Below, in pieces: positions 8,473 to 17,044 of a DNA stretch of 64,000 bases. Positions within the stretch are counted from its first letter, which is position 1, and the number at the start of each line of letters is the position of its first letter. This stretch comes from JAGXRK01 sp963804005 (lineage in GTDB: Bacteria; Bacteroidota; Ignavibacteria; Ignavibacteriales; Ignavibacteriaceae): positions 123,744 to 187,743 of the forward strand of contig CAWDOP010000016.1 of assembly GCA_963804005.1 (NCBI GenBank), given 5' to 3'. Under the pieces are notes generated by a model, which saw only the letters and a list, made by a program, of their open reading frames with translations, ran no database searches and was not told where the DNA came from. A program made the position numbers and the translations under genes.

Positions 8473-8494
8473 AAAAAAGGCGTCAACCGACGCC
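8473..8494 (-). terminator. intrinsic terminator of the ferredoxin gene
   Basis: Stem GGCGTC/GACGCC (8479..8484 with 8489..8494), loop of four, followed on the minus strand by six T residues. It lies 26 bases past the ferredoxin stop. Confidence 0.85.
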
Positions 8495-8520
8495 CTTAAA
8501 TAAGAAATGAAAAGATGAGA

Positions 8521-8853
8521 TTATCTTCCTAATCCATCAAGATATTCTTTTCTCTTAAGTAGCACATCTTTATCCTCAACATGTTTAGGATCAGGAACGC
8601 AGCAATCCACCGGACATACTGCCGCACATTGTGGTTCGTCATGAAAACCAACACATTCAGTACATTTATCTGGAACAATATAAAAGAAATCAGATGAAAA
8701 GAATCCATCTGCTCCGGAAGGAGCGGCTTTACCATCACCATAACTAGTTCCTGCTAATTCCCACTCAACTCCACCTTCATAAATTGCTGTGTTAGGACAT
8801 TCTGGCTCACAAGCACCGCAGTTAATACATTCTTCTGTTATCATTATAGCCAT
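8521..8853 (-). CDS. 2[4Fe-4S] dicluster ferredoxin
   Basis: 110 residues. The first cluster motif is C9-x2-C12-x2-C15-x3-C19 (ECINCGACEPECP). The second is C64-x2-C67-x8-C76-x3-C80 (DKCTECVGF, QCAAVCPVDCC). An insertion of about 35 residues between the halves and a C-terminal helix of about 25 residues make this the long ferredoxin form common in Bacteroidota and Chlorobi rather than the 55-62 residue clostridial form. It is a low-potential electron carrier for enzymes such as pyruvate:ferredoxin oxidoreductase. It is monocistronic, with a strong ribosome binding site (AAAGGAG) and its own terminator, which suggests high expression. Confidence 0.95.
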   Translation of the reverse strand: MAIMITEECINCGACEPECPNTAIYEGGVEWELAGTSYGDGKAAPSGADGFFSSDFFYIVPDKCTECVGFHDEPQCAAVCPVDCCVPDPKHVEDKDVLLKRKEYLDGLGR

Positions 8854-9082
8854 AATTTTTTCTCCTTTTATTATTTTACTTAAAAATGGACTTTCTTAGC
8901 TGGTTTTAATAATTTTTTGAAATCTTACTAATAACCCTGTTAGACAGTAGCAAATATTAAAAAATATTAAGTCATATCACAAGGGATTAAGGGCAAATAT
9001 CACCCTATTTTCAACTTTTAAATCTTCAAATAATCAATTAATTAGAATAATTTATAATATAAAGACTTAAATATGAATTCTT

Positions 9083-9658
9083 TTATAAAGAATTAAGATA
9101 AATTTTTTCTTTGAAGCCCAGAATTCCCGCCAGTAATGAAAGAGGAAACTTTCTAATCGCAATATTAAAATCTTCTGCGTGCTTATTAAACTTCCTTTTT
9201 TCAACCAATATCTGGTTTTCAGTTCTTACAAGCTGTGCCTGAAGCTGAAGAATATTTTCATTTGCTTTAAGTTCCGGATAGTCTTCAATTGTTAATTCAA
9301 ATTCTGATATTGCGATTGTTAAATCATTCTGTACTTTCTGAAACTTTTGTAATTTTTGTGGATTATCAAGTAACTGATTATTTGTAGGAATATTACAAAC
9401 TGCAAAGTGAGCTTTTGTAATTTGAGTTAATACATCTTGTTTAAAGTTTGCAAAATCTTTAACTGCTTCGGTAAGATTTGGAATAAGATCTGTACGTTTC
9501 TGATACTGATTTTCAACCTCAATCCATTGATTGGAAACAGCTTGGTTCAAATCAGCAATATTATTATAAATTTCTACTCCCCTAATAACAAAAAACCCAA
9601 AAGCAATTAGAATTATTCCCCCAGATACACAACCAATTATTAATCCCTTATTTTTCAT
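9083..9658 (-). CDS. LemA family protein
   Basis: 191 residues from the ATG at 9658, which has GGGAG six bases upstream; a TTG eleven codons earlier is less likely. An N-terminal membrane helix at about 5-24 is followed by a long helical domain with the LemA hallmarks: a WIEVENQYQKR segment, DLIPNLTEAVKDFA, a Q-x-x-L-x-x-x-E-x-x-I repeat region and the end motif FPLSLLAGILGFKEK. LemA proteins are membrane-anchored helical proteins of uncertain role, linked to envelope stress and sensor kinases. The usual partner, a TPM-domain protein, is not next to it here. The gene stands alone on the minus strand. Confidence 0.9.
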   Translation of the reverse strand: MKNKGLIIGCVSGGIILIAFGFFVIRGVEIYNNIADLNQAVSNQWIEVENQYQKRTDLIPNLTEAVKDFANFKQDVLTQITKAHFAVCNIPTNNQLLDNPQKLQKFQKVQNDLTIAISEFELTIEDYPELKANENILQLQAQLVRTENQILVEKRKFNKHAEDFNIAIRKFPLSLLAGILGFKEKIYLNSL

Positions 9659-9776
9659 CTGATCTCCCGCTAAATAATGGATTGGGAACAATCGTTATTG
9701 TCGTTAGACGAGGTCTAAACAATTTTTGTTGTTAATATAATACTTGAACGAGTAAAAACATATTTCCTGCAGAATT

Positions 9777-10616
9777 TCATGGTTTTTTACCCGGATATTG
9801 AAACTGAAGATAATCCAAAGCGCGGTTAGCGATCTCAAGATTTTTTTGAGAGACGAAGTTCTCTGCATTTTGAATGTTCCCATTGTAAAATCTAAACCAC
9901 AAAAAATTGGCTGTTACAAACCCATCAAATATTCTTTCTTCAATAAATGAATTTATAGTTGAATATCCCCATAGAACATTCCATCCTAAAGAGAGAAAAC
10001 CGCTTAGATATTCACCAGTATAAAATTGACCTGCTCCGGGAATTATGTATGATAGAACTTTTGCAAGCGTCTCACTATAAAGAGAATCATTAACATTTCG
10101 TGAAAAAGAAACAAGTTCATGATCAGGATTGATTTTATAAAATTCTTCTGAAGCTTCTTCCCATTGATTAGAAAAGATGTAAGCCCAGCCTTTCCAATAA
10201 TAAAGTTCATCCGATTTATCTTCAAATCTGTTATCAACAAACAGGTTATCTATAAGTTGTTTTGCTTTGTTAGTTGTTCTTCGAAGGATGTTTAATTTGA
10301 TTATTTCAATTTTACTTTTATAAATATCATCAATAGATTTTGCAGAAATCTCTGCTAAAGTGAAATGCTTGATTGCTTCGGAAAACTTTCCTCCTGCTTT
10401 GTATGAACTAGCTATATAATAATTTGCAGAAAATGAATATTCTTTTTGTTCATCAAAAAAAATAAGTCTTTTAAATTCTGATACAGCATCGAAATATTTT
10501 TCTTCATAGTACAGTTTTTTAGCAAAGTTAAATTGCTCTTCCAGTCCGCTTTGTGAATGGAGAGAAACAACACATAAACTTAATATCAAAAAAGTTTTCT
10601 TAATTACAGAAATCAT
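9777..10616 (-). CDS. TPR-like secreted or membrane protein with PGxGxxY motif, third gene of the YidD-like cluster
   Basis: 279 residues from the ATG at 10616 (AGGA just upstream); a TTG three codons earlier is also open. A signal peptide lies at about 1-20. Residues about 25-160 form tetratricopeptide-like helix pairs (FAKKLYYEEKYFDAVSEFKR; YYIASSYKAGGKFSEAIKHF; YYWKGWAYIFSNQWEEASEE). The C-terminal part has SYIIPGAGQFYTGEYLSGFL and hydrophobic stretches, the P-G-x-G-x-x-Y-x5-6-G pattern of TM2/DUF5683-type small membrane domains. It resembles the upstream neighbour in layout and overlaps its 3' end by 17 bases, so the two are probably diverged copies. Function unknown; an envelope assembly role is inferred from the context. 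Confidence 0.75.
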   Translation of the reverse strand: MISVIKKTFLILSLCVVSLHSQSGLEEQFNFAKKLYYEEKYFDAVSEFKRLIFFDEQKEYSFSANYYIASSYKAGGKFSEAIKHFTLAEISAKSIDDIYKSKIEIIKLNILRRTTNKAKQLIDNLFVDNRFEDKSDELYYWKGWAYIFSNQWEEASEEFYKINPDHELVSFSRNVNDSLYSETLAKVLSYIIPGAGQFYTGEYLSGFLSLGWNVLWGYSTINSFIEERIFDGFVTANFLWFRFYNGNIQNAENFVSQKNLEIANRALDYLQFQYPGKKP

Positions 10617-11424
10617 AGTCCTCAATAAAATAATTATTGGATTCGAGAAATTGCTTTAAGCCCTCTTTGTATTCGTAATCCATTTTTAAATTATAAAGAT
10701 GAGCAGCGGAAATGGAACCATAAATATTTCCTGCATAAAAAAACGCACCAACACCTGCAAAAACCCAACCTCTGAAATTATGATCATGCTCAAAATTGTT
10801 ATAACTAAGGAATGCAAATAAACTGTTTAGTACTAATGCAGTTAATCCTTCACTCAATTGATCTGCATAGATTTTTCCTGAACCGGGAATTACTGATGAT
10901 AAAACTCCTGCTAAAAACGGACTTTTATAAAGTGGATTTTTTTTCCAATCATAGAGATCTATTGCTTCTAGTTTTTCTCTGTCATTAAAAGGAAAAAGAA
11001 ATTTATTTCGTTCAAATAAATCATTATTGCTAAGTAGATTTGACAGGTTTATTAACTTCAACTCTTTAATATTTAAACTGTCTGGTTGATAGTCTGTGAT
11101 AGAATTATAATCCTCTAAAGATATTTCCGACTTCAAATATTCAAGTCTTGATTTACAATAAAATTCAGATTGTCCGGGAATATCTAAAAATCTTTCTGAA
11201 GCTTCGCTATAATGTCCGATTCGTGAATATCCAAGAGCAACTTTAAAAGATATTGTATCGTTATCAAAGTGATTTAGGCACTCTTCATATTCAATAATTG
11301 CTCTAAGATAATCCTGAGTACAAAAAAGATGATCGGCAAATAATTTTCTGTTATCAGGTGATTGGTAATTCTGAGTATAACTTACCTGAAAAAATAGTAC
11401 TAGTAAAAAGGCTGCTTTCATCAT
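10600..11424 (-). CDS. TPR-like membrane protein with PGxGxxY motif, second gene of the YidD-like cluster
   Basis: 274 residues. A signal peptide at about 1-17 ends QVSYTQNY. TPR-like pairs follow (FCTQDYLRAIIEYEECLNHF; ALGYSRIGHYSEASERFLDI). The C-terminal half has SPFLAGVLSSVIPGSGKIY followed by three hydrophobic segments. The motif V-I-P-G-S-G-K-I-Y matches I-I-P-G-A-G-Q-F-Y in the next gene, supporting common descent. It overlaps the upstream YidD-like gene by four bases (ATGA) and the downstream one by 17, so all three are one translationally coupled unit. No function is known to me for this pair. Confidence 0.75.
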   Translation of the reverse strand: MMKAAFLLVLFFQVSYTQNYQSPDNRKLFADHLFCTQDYLRAIIEYEECLNHFDNDTISFKVALGYSRIGHYSEASERFLDIPGQSEFYCKSRLEYLKSEISLEDYNSITDYQPDSLNIKELKLINLSNLLSNNDLFERNKFLFPFNDREKLEAIDLYDWKKNPLYKSPFLAGVLSSVIPGSGKIYADQLSEGLTALVLNSLFAFLSYNNFEHDHNFRGWVFAGVGAFFYAGNIYGSISAAHLYNLKMDYEYKEGLKQFLESNNYFIEDYDFCN

Positions 11425-11867
11425 TCTTTATCAATTATTTTGTAGGCAGGAATGAAATGATCAGAGTCTAAATCATACAAATATGCGGGATCGTATAACT
11501 TGCCTGATTTGTGTTTTGGATATCTATCATATCTTCCTATAAAACTAGCATCGCGAGTAAATCTATCGAAGAACATTAAAGAACCTCGAAGGATATTCGT
11601 TTCTGCGACAGCATCTAAAAGAAAAGATGAACAAGAAGGATGGAACGGACAATTGTCTCCATCTAAATCGGAAATAAAAAACCAATAAGCATTTGTAACT
11701 GACTTTAGGAAGATATCTAAAGGATTTTTTGAATTGTAAGAATAATCTCTGTCGCTTGTTGATTTATTAATGCGGTAAGAAAAATCAGCTTTCTCCCATT
11801 TAACAATTTCAGTCTGAGAGAAAGCTGATGACGAATAAATAATTAGAGCAACAAATAAAAACTTCAT
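11421..11867 (-). CDS. YidD-like protein with its own signal peptide
   Basis: 148 residues. Residues about 55-105 match the YidD (membrane protein insertion efficiency factor) family: AYWFFISDLDGDNCPFHPSC corresponds to the family's Y-x-x-x-I-S-x-x-x-G-x-x-C-R-x-x-P-T-C-S, and AVAETNILRGSLMFFDR to its A-x-x-x-x-G-x-x-x-G-x-x-x-x-x-x-R. Normal YidD is about 70-85 residues, lacks a cleavable signal and sits at the inner face of the membrane beside rnpA and yidC. Here a clear signal peptide (ends SAFSQ, about residue 18), an added N-terminal segment and a longer C-terminus place the domain outside the cytoplasm. It leads the three-gene cluster; its genomic setting is not the oriC one. Confidence 0.8.
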   Translation of the reverse strand: MKFLFVALIIYSSSAFSQTEIVKWEKADFSYRINKSTSDRDYSYNSKNPLDIFLKSVTNAYWFFISDLDGDNCPFHPSCSSFLLDAVAETNILRGSLMFFDRFTRDASFIGRYDRYPKHKSGKLYDPAYLYDLDSDHFIPAYKIIDKE

Positions 11868-11873
11868 TTAAAG

Positions 11874-13019
11874 TCATTTCTGATCAAGAAGTGCTCTAGC
11901 AATAACCATTTTCTGAATTTCAGAAGTTCCTTCATAAATTTCAGTTATCTTGGAATCGCGCAAATATCTCTCAACAAGATATTCTCTAACATATCCGTAT
12001 CCGCCGTGAATTTGTATAGCTTCAAGTGCACATTCAACAGAAATTTTGGAGGCATAAAGTTTTGCCATTGCTGCTTCTTTATAGTAAGGTTTGTCAGCAT
12101 CTTTAAGTGCAGCTGCTTTAAATGTTAACATTTTGGCAGCATCAACTTTTACTGCCATATCAGATAATTTAAACTGAATAGCCTGAAAGTTAGAAATAGT
12201 CTGTCCGAATGCTTTTCTTTCTTTCGCATATTTTATTGAAGCATCGAGTGAAGCTTCTGCAACACCAATTGCTTGAGCAGCAATTCCAATTCTTCCACCG
12301 TTCAACGTATTCATTGCAAAGTTAAATCCTCTTCCTTCATCCCAAACCATGTTAGCAGCAGGAACACGACAGCTTTCAAATGTAAGCGAACAGGTATCAG
12401 AACTTCTTATTCCGAGTTTATCTTCTTTCACTCCGTAACCAAAACCTTTTGTCCCTTTTTCAACAAGAAAAGTTGAAATACCTTTATGAGCTTTTTCTTT
12501 ATCGGTTGATGCAATTACAAGCGTATAATCGGCTGTAGTACCATTAGTAATCCAATTCTTAATACCATTAAGAACATAAAAATCACCATCTTTATCTGCG
12601 GTAGTTTTTTGTTTTGTAGCGTCGCTGCCGGCTTCAGGCTCGGAAAGAGCAAAGGCTCCTAATTTTTCTCCTTTAGCCAAAGGAACTAAATAATTTTGTT
12701 TAATAAAATCCGATCCGTACTTTTCCAGTCCATAACACACAAGAGAATTATTAACTGACATTATCACACCGACACTCGCATCAACTTTAGAAAATTCAAT
12801 CATTGCAAGGATATAGCTAATCGTATCTAAACCTGCGCCACCATATTCAGGTGAAACCATCATACCCATAAATCCAAGCTCACCCATTTTCTTTACAATC
12901 TCATGAGGAAATTCAGCATCTTTATCACGCTGCACAGCTGAAGGAGCAATTTCATTCTGTGCAAAATCCATTGCTGATTCTTTGATCATCAAATGATCTT
13001 CAGTAAATTCAAAATTCAT
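11874..13019 (-). CDS. acyl-CoA dehydrogenase, short-chain/butyryl type
   Basis: 381 residues, the full length of the family. It oxidises a short-chain acyl-CoA to the 2-enoyl-CoA with FAD and passes electrons to electron-transferring flavoprotein. Visible are the substrate-side motif FALSEPEAGSDA, the FAD-binding GIKNWITNGT and the C-terminal QIHGGYGYVREYLVERYLRD. The catalytic base is likely Glu363 in EIYEGTSEIQ, the position used by short-chain and butyryl-CoA dehydrogenases. No etfAB, thiolase or enoyl hydratase gene is adjacent. It ends 7 bases before the YidD-like gene on the same strand and may drive that cluster. Confidence 0.95.
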   Translation of the reverse strand: MNFEFTEDHLMIKESAMDFAQNEIAPSAVQRDKDAEFPHEIVKKMGELGFMGMMVSPEYGGAGLDTISYILAMIEFSKVDASVGVIMSVNNSLVCYGLEKYGSDFIKQNYLVPLAKGEKLGAFALSEPEAGSDATKQKTTADKDGDFYVLNGIKNWITNGTTADYTLVIASTDKEKAHKGISTFLVEKGTKGFGYGVKEDKLGIRSSDTCSLTFESCRVPAANMVWDEGRGFNFAMNTLNGGRIGIAAQAIGVAEASLDASIKYAKERKAFGQTISNFQAIQFKLSDMAVKVDAAKMLTFKAAALKDADKPYYKEAAMAKLYASKISVECALEAIQIHGGYGYVREYLVERYLRDSKITEIYEGTSEIQKMVIARALLDQK

Positions 13020-13206
13020 AGTTCGCCCTGTTTCGTTTAATTAAAAAATAATTTAAGTTGTTTTCCCAGAATAAGAAATTTTGGGAGAGATACTTCCAAT
13101 TCAAAAATAATGTAATAAATTTAATAGCGCAATCAATTTTTTAATTGAACCTTAAGATTTAGTTAACAATTACTATTTTACAGTTAAATTAAGGTGTTAA
13201 AATAAA

Positions 13207-14310
13207 ATGTTAGAAGCTCAGCAAACTGAGGAGAAGATCAGTAAAACTATACTCAAGGGATTAACCTTAAAAGAATTAAAAGATTTTTTTACGGTAGTAG
13301 ACGAAAAAAGATTCAGGGGAGAGCAAGTGTTTCATTGGCTTTATCATCATATGGTTGATAATTTTGACGATATGGCAAATGTTCCTAAATACCTGCGAAA
13401 AAAACTAAATGCTTATTGTGAAATAATGACTCTAAGCCACTTCACTTCCGAAATGTCTCCCCGAACCGAAGCTAAAAAGTATGTCTTCTCAACAAAAGAC
13501 AATTTAAAAGTTGAAGCAGTTGTAATTCCTGACGCAAAAAGAACAACACTTTGTATTTCAACACAAGTCGGTTGCCCGCTCGATTGCCAGTTTTGCGCAA
13601 CCGGATTGATGGGCTACAAAAGAAATTTAAGTCCAGGTGAAATTTTTGATCAGTATTTGCTCGCTTCAAAAGATTATAATCCAAAGAGCGAAATAACTAA
13701 TATAGTTTATATGGGAATGGGTGAGCCGCTGCTTAATTACGGAAATACACTTAAATCACTTCAGATTTTTGCAACAGAAAAAGTAAAAGGAATTAGTGTA
13801 AGAAAAATTGCTGTTTCTACCGCAGGTATTGCACCGAAAATTATTGAACTAGCAGATACGGGACTTCGCGTAAAGTTAGCACTTTCGCTTCACTCTTGTT
13901 TTGAAGAAACAAGAAGTCGGCTTATGCCGATAAACAAAAAGTATTCTTTATCTGAAAATCTTGAAGCTGTAAGATATTATGCAAAGCAAACAGGAACGAG
14001 AATTACATTTGAGTACGTTCTTCTCAAAGATATAAACGACAGACAGGATGATCTGAATGCTTTAATAAGATTGTGCAAATCTATTCCCTGCAAGATAAAT
14101 GTTATTCCTTATAACTCTGTAATTCATATGAATCCAAAAGGATTTGCCGGTGAACTAAGACCAACGACAAAAATTAAAATGGATGAATTTGTTCAGAAGT
14201 TAAGAGACAATGATATTACGGTTACAGTAAGATACACTCAGGGCGAAGATATTGCTGCGGCTTGCGGACAGCTTGCATACAAGCTTGAGCAGGCTGAAGA
14301 TATATTATGA
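13207..14310 (+). CDS. rlmN: dual-specificity 23S rRNA A2503 / tRNA A37 C2-methyltransferase
   Basis: 367 residues. A radical-SAM enzyme that methylates C2 of A2503 in 23S rRNA and A37 in some tRNAs. The cluster motif is C123-x3-C127-x2-C130 (GCPLDCQFCATG). The SAM-binding GEPLLNY segment follows (YMGMGEPLLNYGN). The cysteine that carries the transient methyl is probably C353 in AAACGQLAYK, with C116 in TLCIST as its partner region. The N-terminal helical domain contains the GEQVFHWLYHH segment typical of RlmN. The stop overlaps the start of the next gene by four bases. It is the first gene of a plus-strand trio. Confidence 0.97.
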   Translation: MLEAQQTEEKISKTILKGLTLKELKDFFTVVDEKRFRGEQVFHWLYHHMVDNFDDMANVPKYLRKKLNAYCEIMTLSHFTSEMSPRTEAKKYVFSTKDNLKVEAVVIPDAKRTTLCISTQVGCPLDCQFCATGLMGYKRNLSPGEIFDQYLLASKDYNPKSEITNIVYMGMGEPLLNYGNTLKSLQIFATEKVKGISVRKIAVSTAGIAPKIIELADTGLRVKLALSLHSCFEETRSRLMPINKKYSLSENLEAVRYYAKQTGTRITFEYVLLKDINDRQDDLNALIRLCKSIPCKINVIPYNSVIHMNPKGFAGELRPTTKIKMDEFVQKLRDNDITVTVRYTQGEDIAAACGQLAYKLEQAEDIL

Positions 14311-14870
14311 AAAAATTAAGTCATGATGAAATTTCCGAGTCGCGAAGCACTCTCGATACTCTTCACAAAGTAGAAAAGCTTCCTGTAATAGTTTTGCTAA
14401 ACAGTATAAGAAGCAATTATAATGTTGGTTCTATATTCCGCACTTCGGACGGTGTAATGATTGAAAAGCTGTACCTTTGCGGATACACACCACATCCACT
14501 CAACCCCGCATTGAAATCCGGTAAAAAAGAAATCTTCAAAACTGCTCTTGGAGCAACTGAAAGTGTAAAATGGGAATATGTAAAAGATCCTATCGAAGTA
14601 ATCACAAAACTAAAAGCAGAAGGAGTTACAATCGGTGCTCTTGAATTAACCTCAGAAAGTACTCCATATTATAATTTAGATGAGAATATTTTTCCGATGT
14701 GTCTTGTAGTCGGAAATGAAATTACAGGTGTATCTCAGGAAATTCTTGATGAGTGTGATTTTTCAATTGAAATTCCACAATACGGAATCAAACAATCATT
14801 AAATGTTGCAGTTGCTTACGGAATTGCTATTTTTGAGTTGAGAAAGATATTTGATAACCGAAATAAATAA
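14307..14870 (+). CDS. SpoU/TrmH-family RNA 2'-O-methyltransferase
   Basis: 187 residues of the SPOUT class. Motif 1 is NSIRSNYNVGSIFRTSDG (about 32-49). Motif 2 is VVGNEITGVSQEILDECD (about 134-151). Motif 3 is IEIPQYGIKQSLNVAVA (about 155-171), the knot that binds S-adenosylmethionine. There is no separate N-terminal substrate domain, so it is the short TrmL/TrmH-like form. Target RNA (tRNA wobble base or rRNA) cannot be told from the sequence. It overlaps rlmN by four bases, so the two RNA methylases are translated together. Confidence 0.92.
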   Translation: MKKLSHDEISESRSTLDTLHKVEKLPVIVLLNSIRSNYNVGSIFRTSDGVMIEKLYLCGYTPHPLNPALKSGKKEIFKTALGATESVKWEYVKDPIEVITKLKAEGVTIGALELTSESTPYYNLDENIFPMCLVVGNEITGVSQEILDECDFSIEIPQYGIKQSLNVAVAYGIAIFELRKIFDNRNK

Positions 14871-14885
14871 AAAGTATTATCAGCT

Positions 14886-17006
14886 GTGGGAAATAATACT
14901 GGGCAAAAACCAAATTTTCTCGAATTAGAATCACTCAGATCAGAGTTTATTGAAAAGTCCTTCAAGGTATTTTCACATAATCTAAAAGTATTTCTATACT
15001 ATGATTATTTTCAAAAAGTATTACAGCACAATAACAAAAACCTGTCCGAAGCTTTCTTATCTGAATTCATTTATGATTACATTAATGTTATCATCAGGTT
15101 CGAAGTTTGGGGTATAAATCCTGAATTCACACAGAAGATAATTTCACAATTAAGCGATTTAAAAACTCTTAATACCTCTGCTGAATATTTACAAATTATA
15201 AATACTGAAACTGAAAGAATTGAAAATCAATTACAAAAATTAGATTCAATTCTTAAAGGCAGTTCATACCCGGAAAACTCAGCCTCAAAAGCATTCTTTC
15301 CTCTGGTTGATAGAGAAGCTCCCGAAAACTTTTATGGAACCATCGATTCTATTACTATCAGAATAAACAAATGTGATGAAAAAGATAAGTTTATAATTGT
15401 CCCGAGTGAAAAGGAGATAGAAAAGAATATACTCGAGCAATGTCAAAATTCGTGGCTTCTGGCTCTTAATCTATTAAAAGTATATGTAAAAAAACCTTAT
15501 AAATATCACGAAGTAATTATAAGCTTTGATAAAAGAGAAGGTTTTTACGAAGGGAATTCATTAGGAATAGCTTTAACACTTTCGTTCCTGGAGCAGTTAT
15601 TAGGTTTTTATAATCCAGTTTATATTATTAAAATAAAAGAACAAAGTGCATTTACGGGTGGTGTAACAGAAACAGGTAAAGTATTATGCACGAGTGAAGA
15701 GATTATAAAGCAAAAAGTTGCAGCAGTTTTCTATTCTGAAATAAACACATTTGTAATTCCCAAAACTGAAGAGACTTACGCTTACTTTGCACTAACTCAG
15801 TTAACAAAGCAATATCCCGAAAGAAACCTTAAACTAATACCCGTTGAAGATATTGCTGATGTTTTAAATAGAAGAGACCTGGTTGAGATTAAAAAGAGAA
15901 ATCCTGTTGTGAGAACTGGAAAGTTTGTAAAGAAAAATTGGGTGAGTGCTATAGCTACGATTTTATTAGCAATAATATTTGCTTTCTTGTTCGTGATGGA
16001 TTTTGATGATAATCCTGCTACGCTGTCTGCAGATAGCAACACATTATACATAAAAAATAAAAAGGGTAATGTTTTATGGACGAAACCCATGCCATTTGAT
16101 ACAAATAAACCGATGCCAATAAATGAGATATTAAGAGTTGCCAGAATTGTTGATATTGACCACGATGGGAAGAATGAGGTTTTATTAACTAATGAATCAG
16201 ATAGTGAACATGGTGCTACGATCGGATTGACTTCTTTAAAATGCTATAACAAAAGCGGTGAGATTATATGGACATATAGTTTCACCGATAAAGTCTTTTC
16301 AAAAAGAGAAGTGTTGAACACAGAGTACGGATTAACCATTGTGGATACTTTAACTTACTATTTTAAACCAAGTCTTTTCCTTGTTGCATCAAATGGTCCA
16401 TCATTCGGTTCCGCTATTCATAGGATTGAATTAACAACCGGGAAACGGTTACCAGGAACATTTTGGTCTTCGGGTCACGTTATTAGTTGCCTTATTAAGG
16501 ATATTGAAAATGATGGCAGACCGGACATTATTGGAGCTGGATATGATAATGGATACGAAGATTTGGTGTGTTTTATCTATGAAATTGACACTCTTACAAA
16601 AGTAAGACCTACAACTGAAGGATATTTAATCCGTAATTTTTCAGTTTCCCCAATGAAATCTTTTGTAAGATTTCCTAAAACAGATTTTGATATTTACAGT
16701 AAAGTCCGAACTCCTGTATTTCATTCGCCTACGTATTTATATAATTCTAAAAACAAAAAATTTATGTTGAGCAGTAATATTCCTGGGAGAGATCAGGAAG
16801 TACAAATTGGCTATATGATAAATTCCAACTTTTTAGACATCGACATAGTTATAGGAAGTGGATTCAGGGTCACAAGGGATACGCTTGTCGCACACGGCGT
16901 TTTGAAACCACCGTACACAGATACAGAAGAATATAAAAATATTATAAAAAGTAAAATACTTTATTGGAAGAATGGCAAGTGGGTTGAAAGAGAGCATATG
17001 AATTAA
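14886..17006 (+). CDS. membrane-anchored Lon-like (S16) protease domain fused to an extracytoplasmic FG-GAP propeller
   Basis: 706 residues, GTG start, 15 bases after the SpoU gene. Residues 1-190 are mainly helical and unrecognised. Residues about 200-335 match the Lon proteolytic domain in order: YEGNSLGIALTLSFL (Lon: D-G-P-S-A-G-I-A) with the nucleophile at Ser225; AFTGGVTETGKVL (Lon: M-T-G-E-I-T-L-R-G-x-V-L); EEIIKQKVAAV with Lys275 at the place of the Lon catalytic Lys; FVIPKTEE; and LIPVEDIADVL. Residues about 352-371 form one membrane helix after a KKRNPVVRTGKFVKK basic stretch, so the protease side should be cytoplasmic. The C-terminal 330 residues carry calcium-loop repeats (VDIDHDGKNEVLL, KDIENDGRPDIIG) of FG-GAP/VCBS type and should be periplasmic. 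No AAA+ domain is present. No described family with this order is known to me. Confidence 0.78.
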   Translation: MGNNTGQKPNFLELESLRSEFIEKSFKVFSHNLKVFLYYDYFQKVLQHNNKNLSEAFLSEFIYDYINVIIRFEVWGINPEFTQKIISQLSDLKTLNTSAEYLQIINTETERIENQLQKLDSILKGSSYPENSASKAFFPLVDREAPENFYGTIDSITIRINKCDEKDKFIIVPSEKEIEKNILEQCQNSWLLALNLLKVYVKKPYKYHEVIISFDKREGFYEGNSLGIALTLSFLEQLLGFYNPVYIIKIKEQSAFTGGVTETGKVLCTSEEIIKQKVAAVFYSEINTFVIPKTEETYAYFALTQLTKQYPERNLKLIPVEDIADVLNRRDLVEIKKRNPVVRTGKFVKKNWVSAIATILLAIIFAFLFVMDFDDNPATLSADSNTLYIKNKKGNVLWTKPMPFDTNKPMPINEILRVARIVDIDHDGKNEVLLTNESDSEHGATIGLTSLKCYNKSGEIIWTYSFTDKVFSKREVLNTEYGLTIVDTLTYYFKPSLFLVASNGPSFGSAIHRIELTTGKRLPGTFWSSGHVISCLIKDIENDGRPDIIGAGYDNGYEDLVCFIYEIDTLTKVRPTTEGYLIRNFSVSPMKSFVRFPKTDFDIYSKVRTPVFHSPTYLYNSKNKKFMLSSNIPGRDQEVQIGYMINSNFLDIDIVIGSGFRVTRDTLVAHGVLKPPYTDTEEYKNIIKSKILYWKNGKWVEREHMN

Positions 17007-17044
17007 GAAGCTGCCGCAGAATAAACCACGGCAACCACTTTCTG

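Larger units (their letters stand above)
8153..8520. other. 368-base intergenic region with two same-strand hairpins, no open frame
   Basis: No protein gene is supported. Two intrinsic-terminator hairpins, both in minus-strand orientation, stand about 165 bases apart. The sequence between them (8310..8470) is therefore either a read-through tail or a short untranslated RNA. A palindromic AT segment lies near 8342..8366. Confidence 0.55.
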
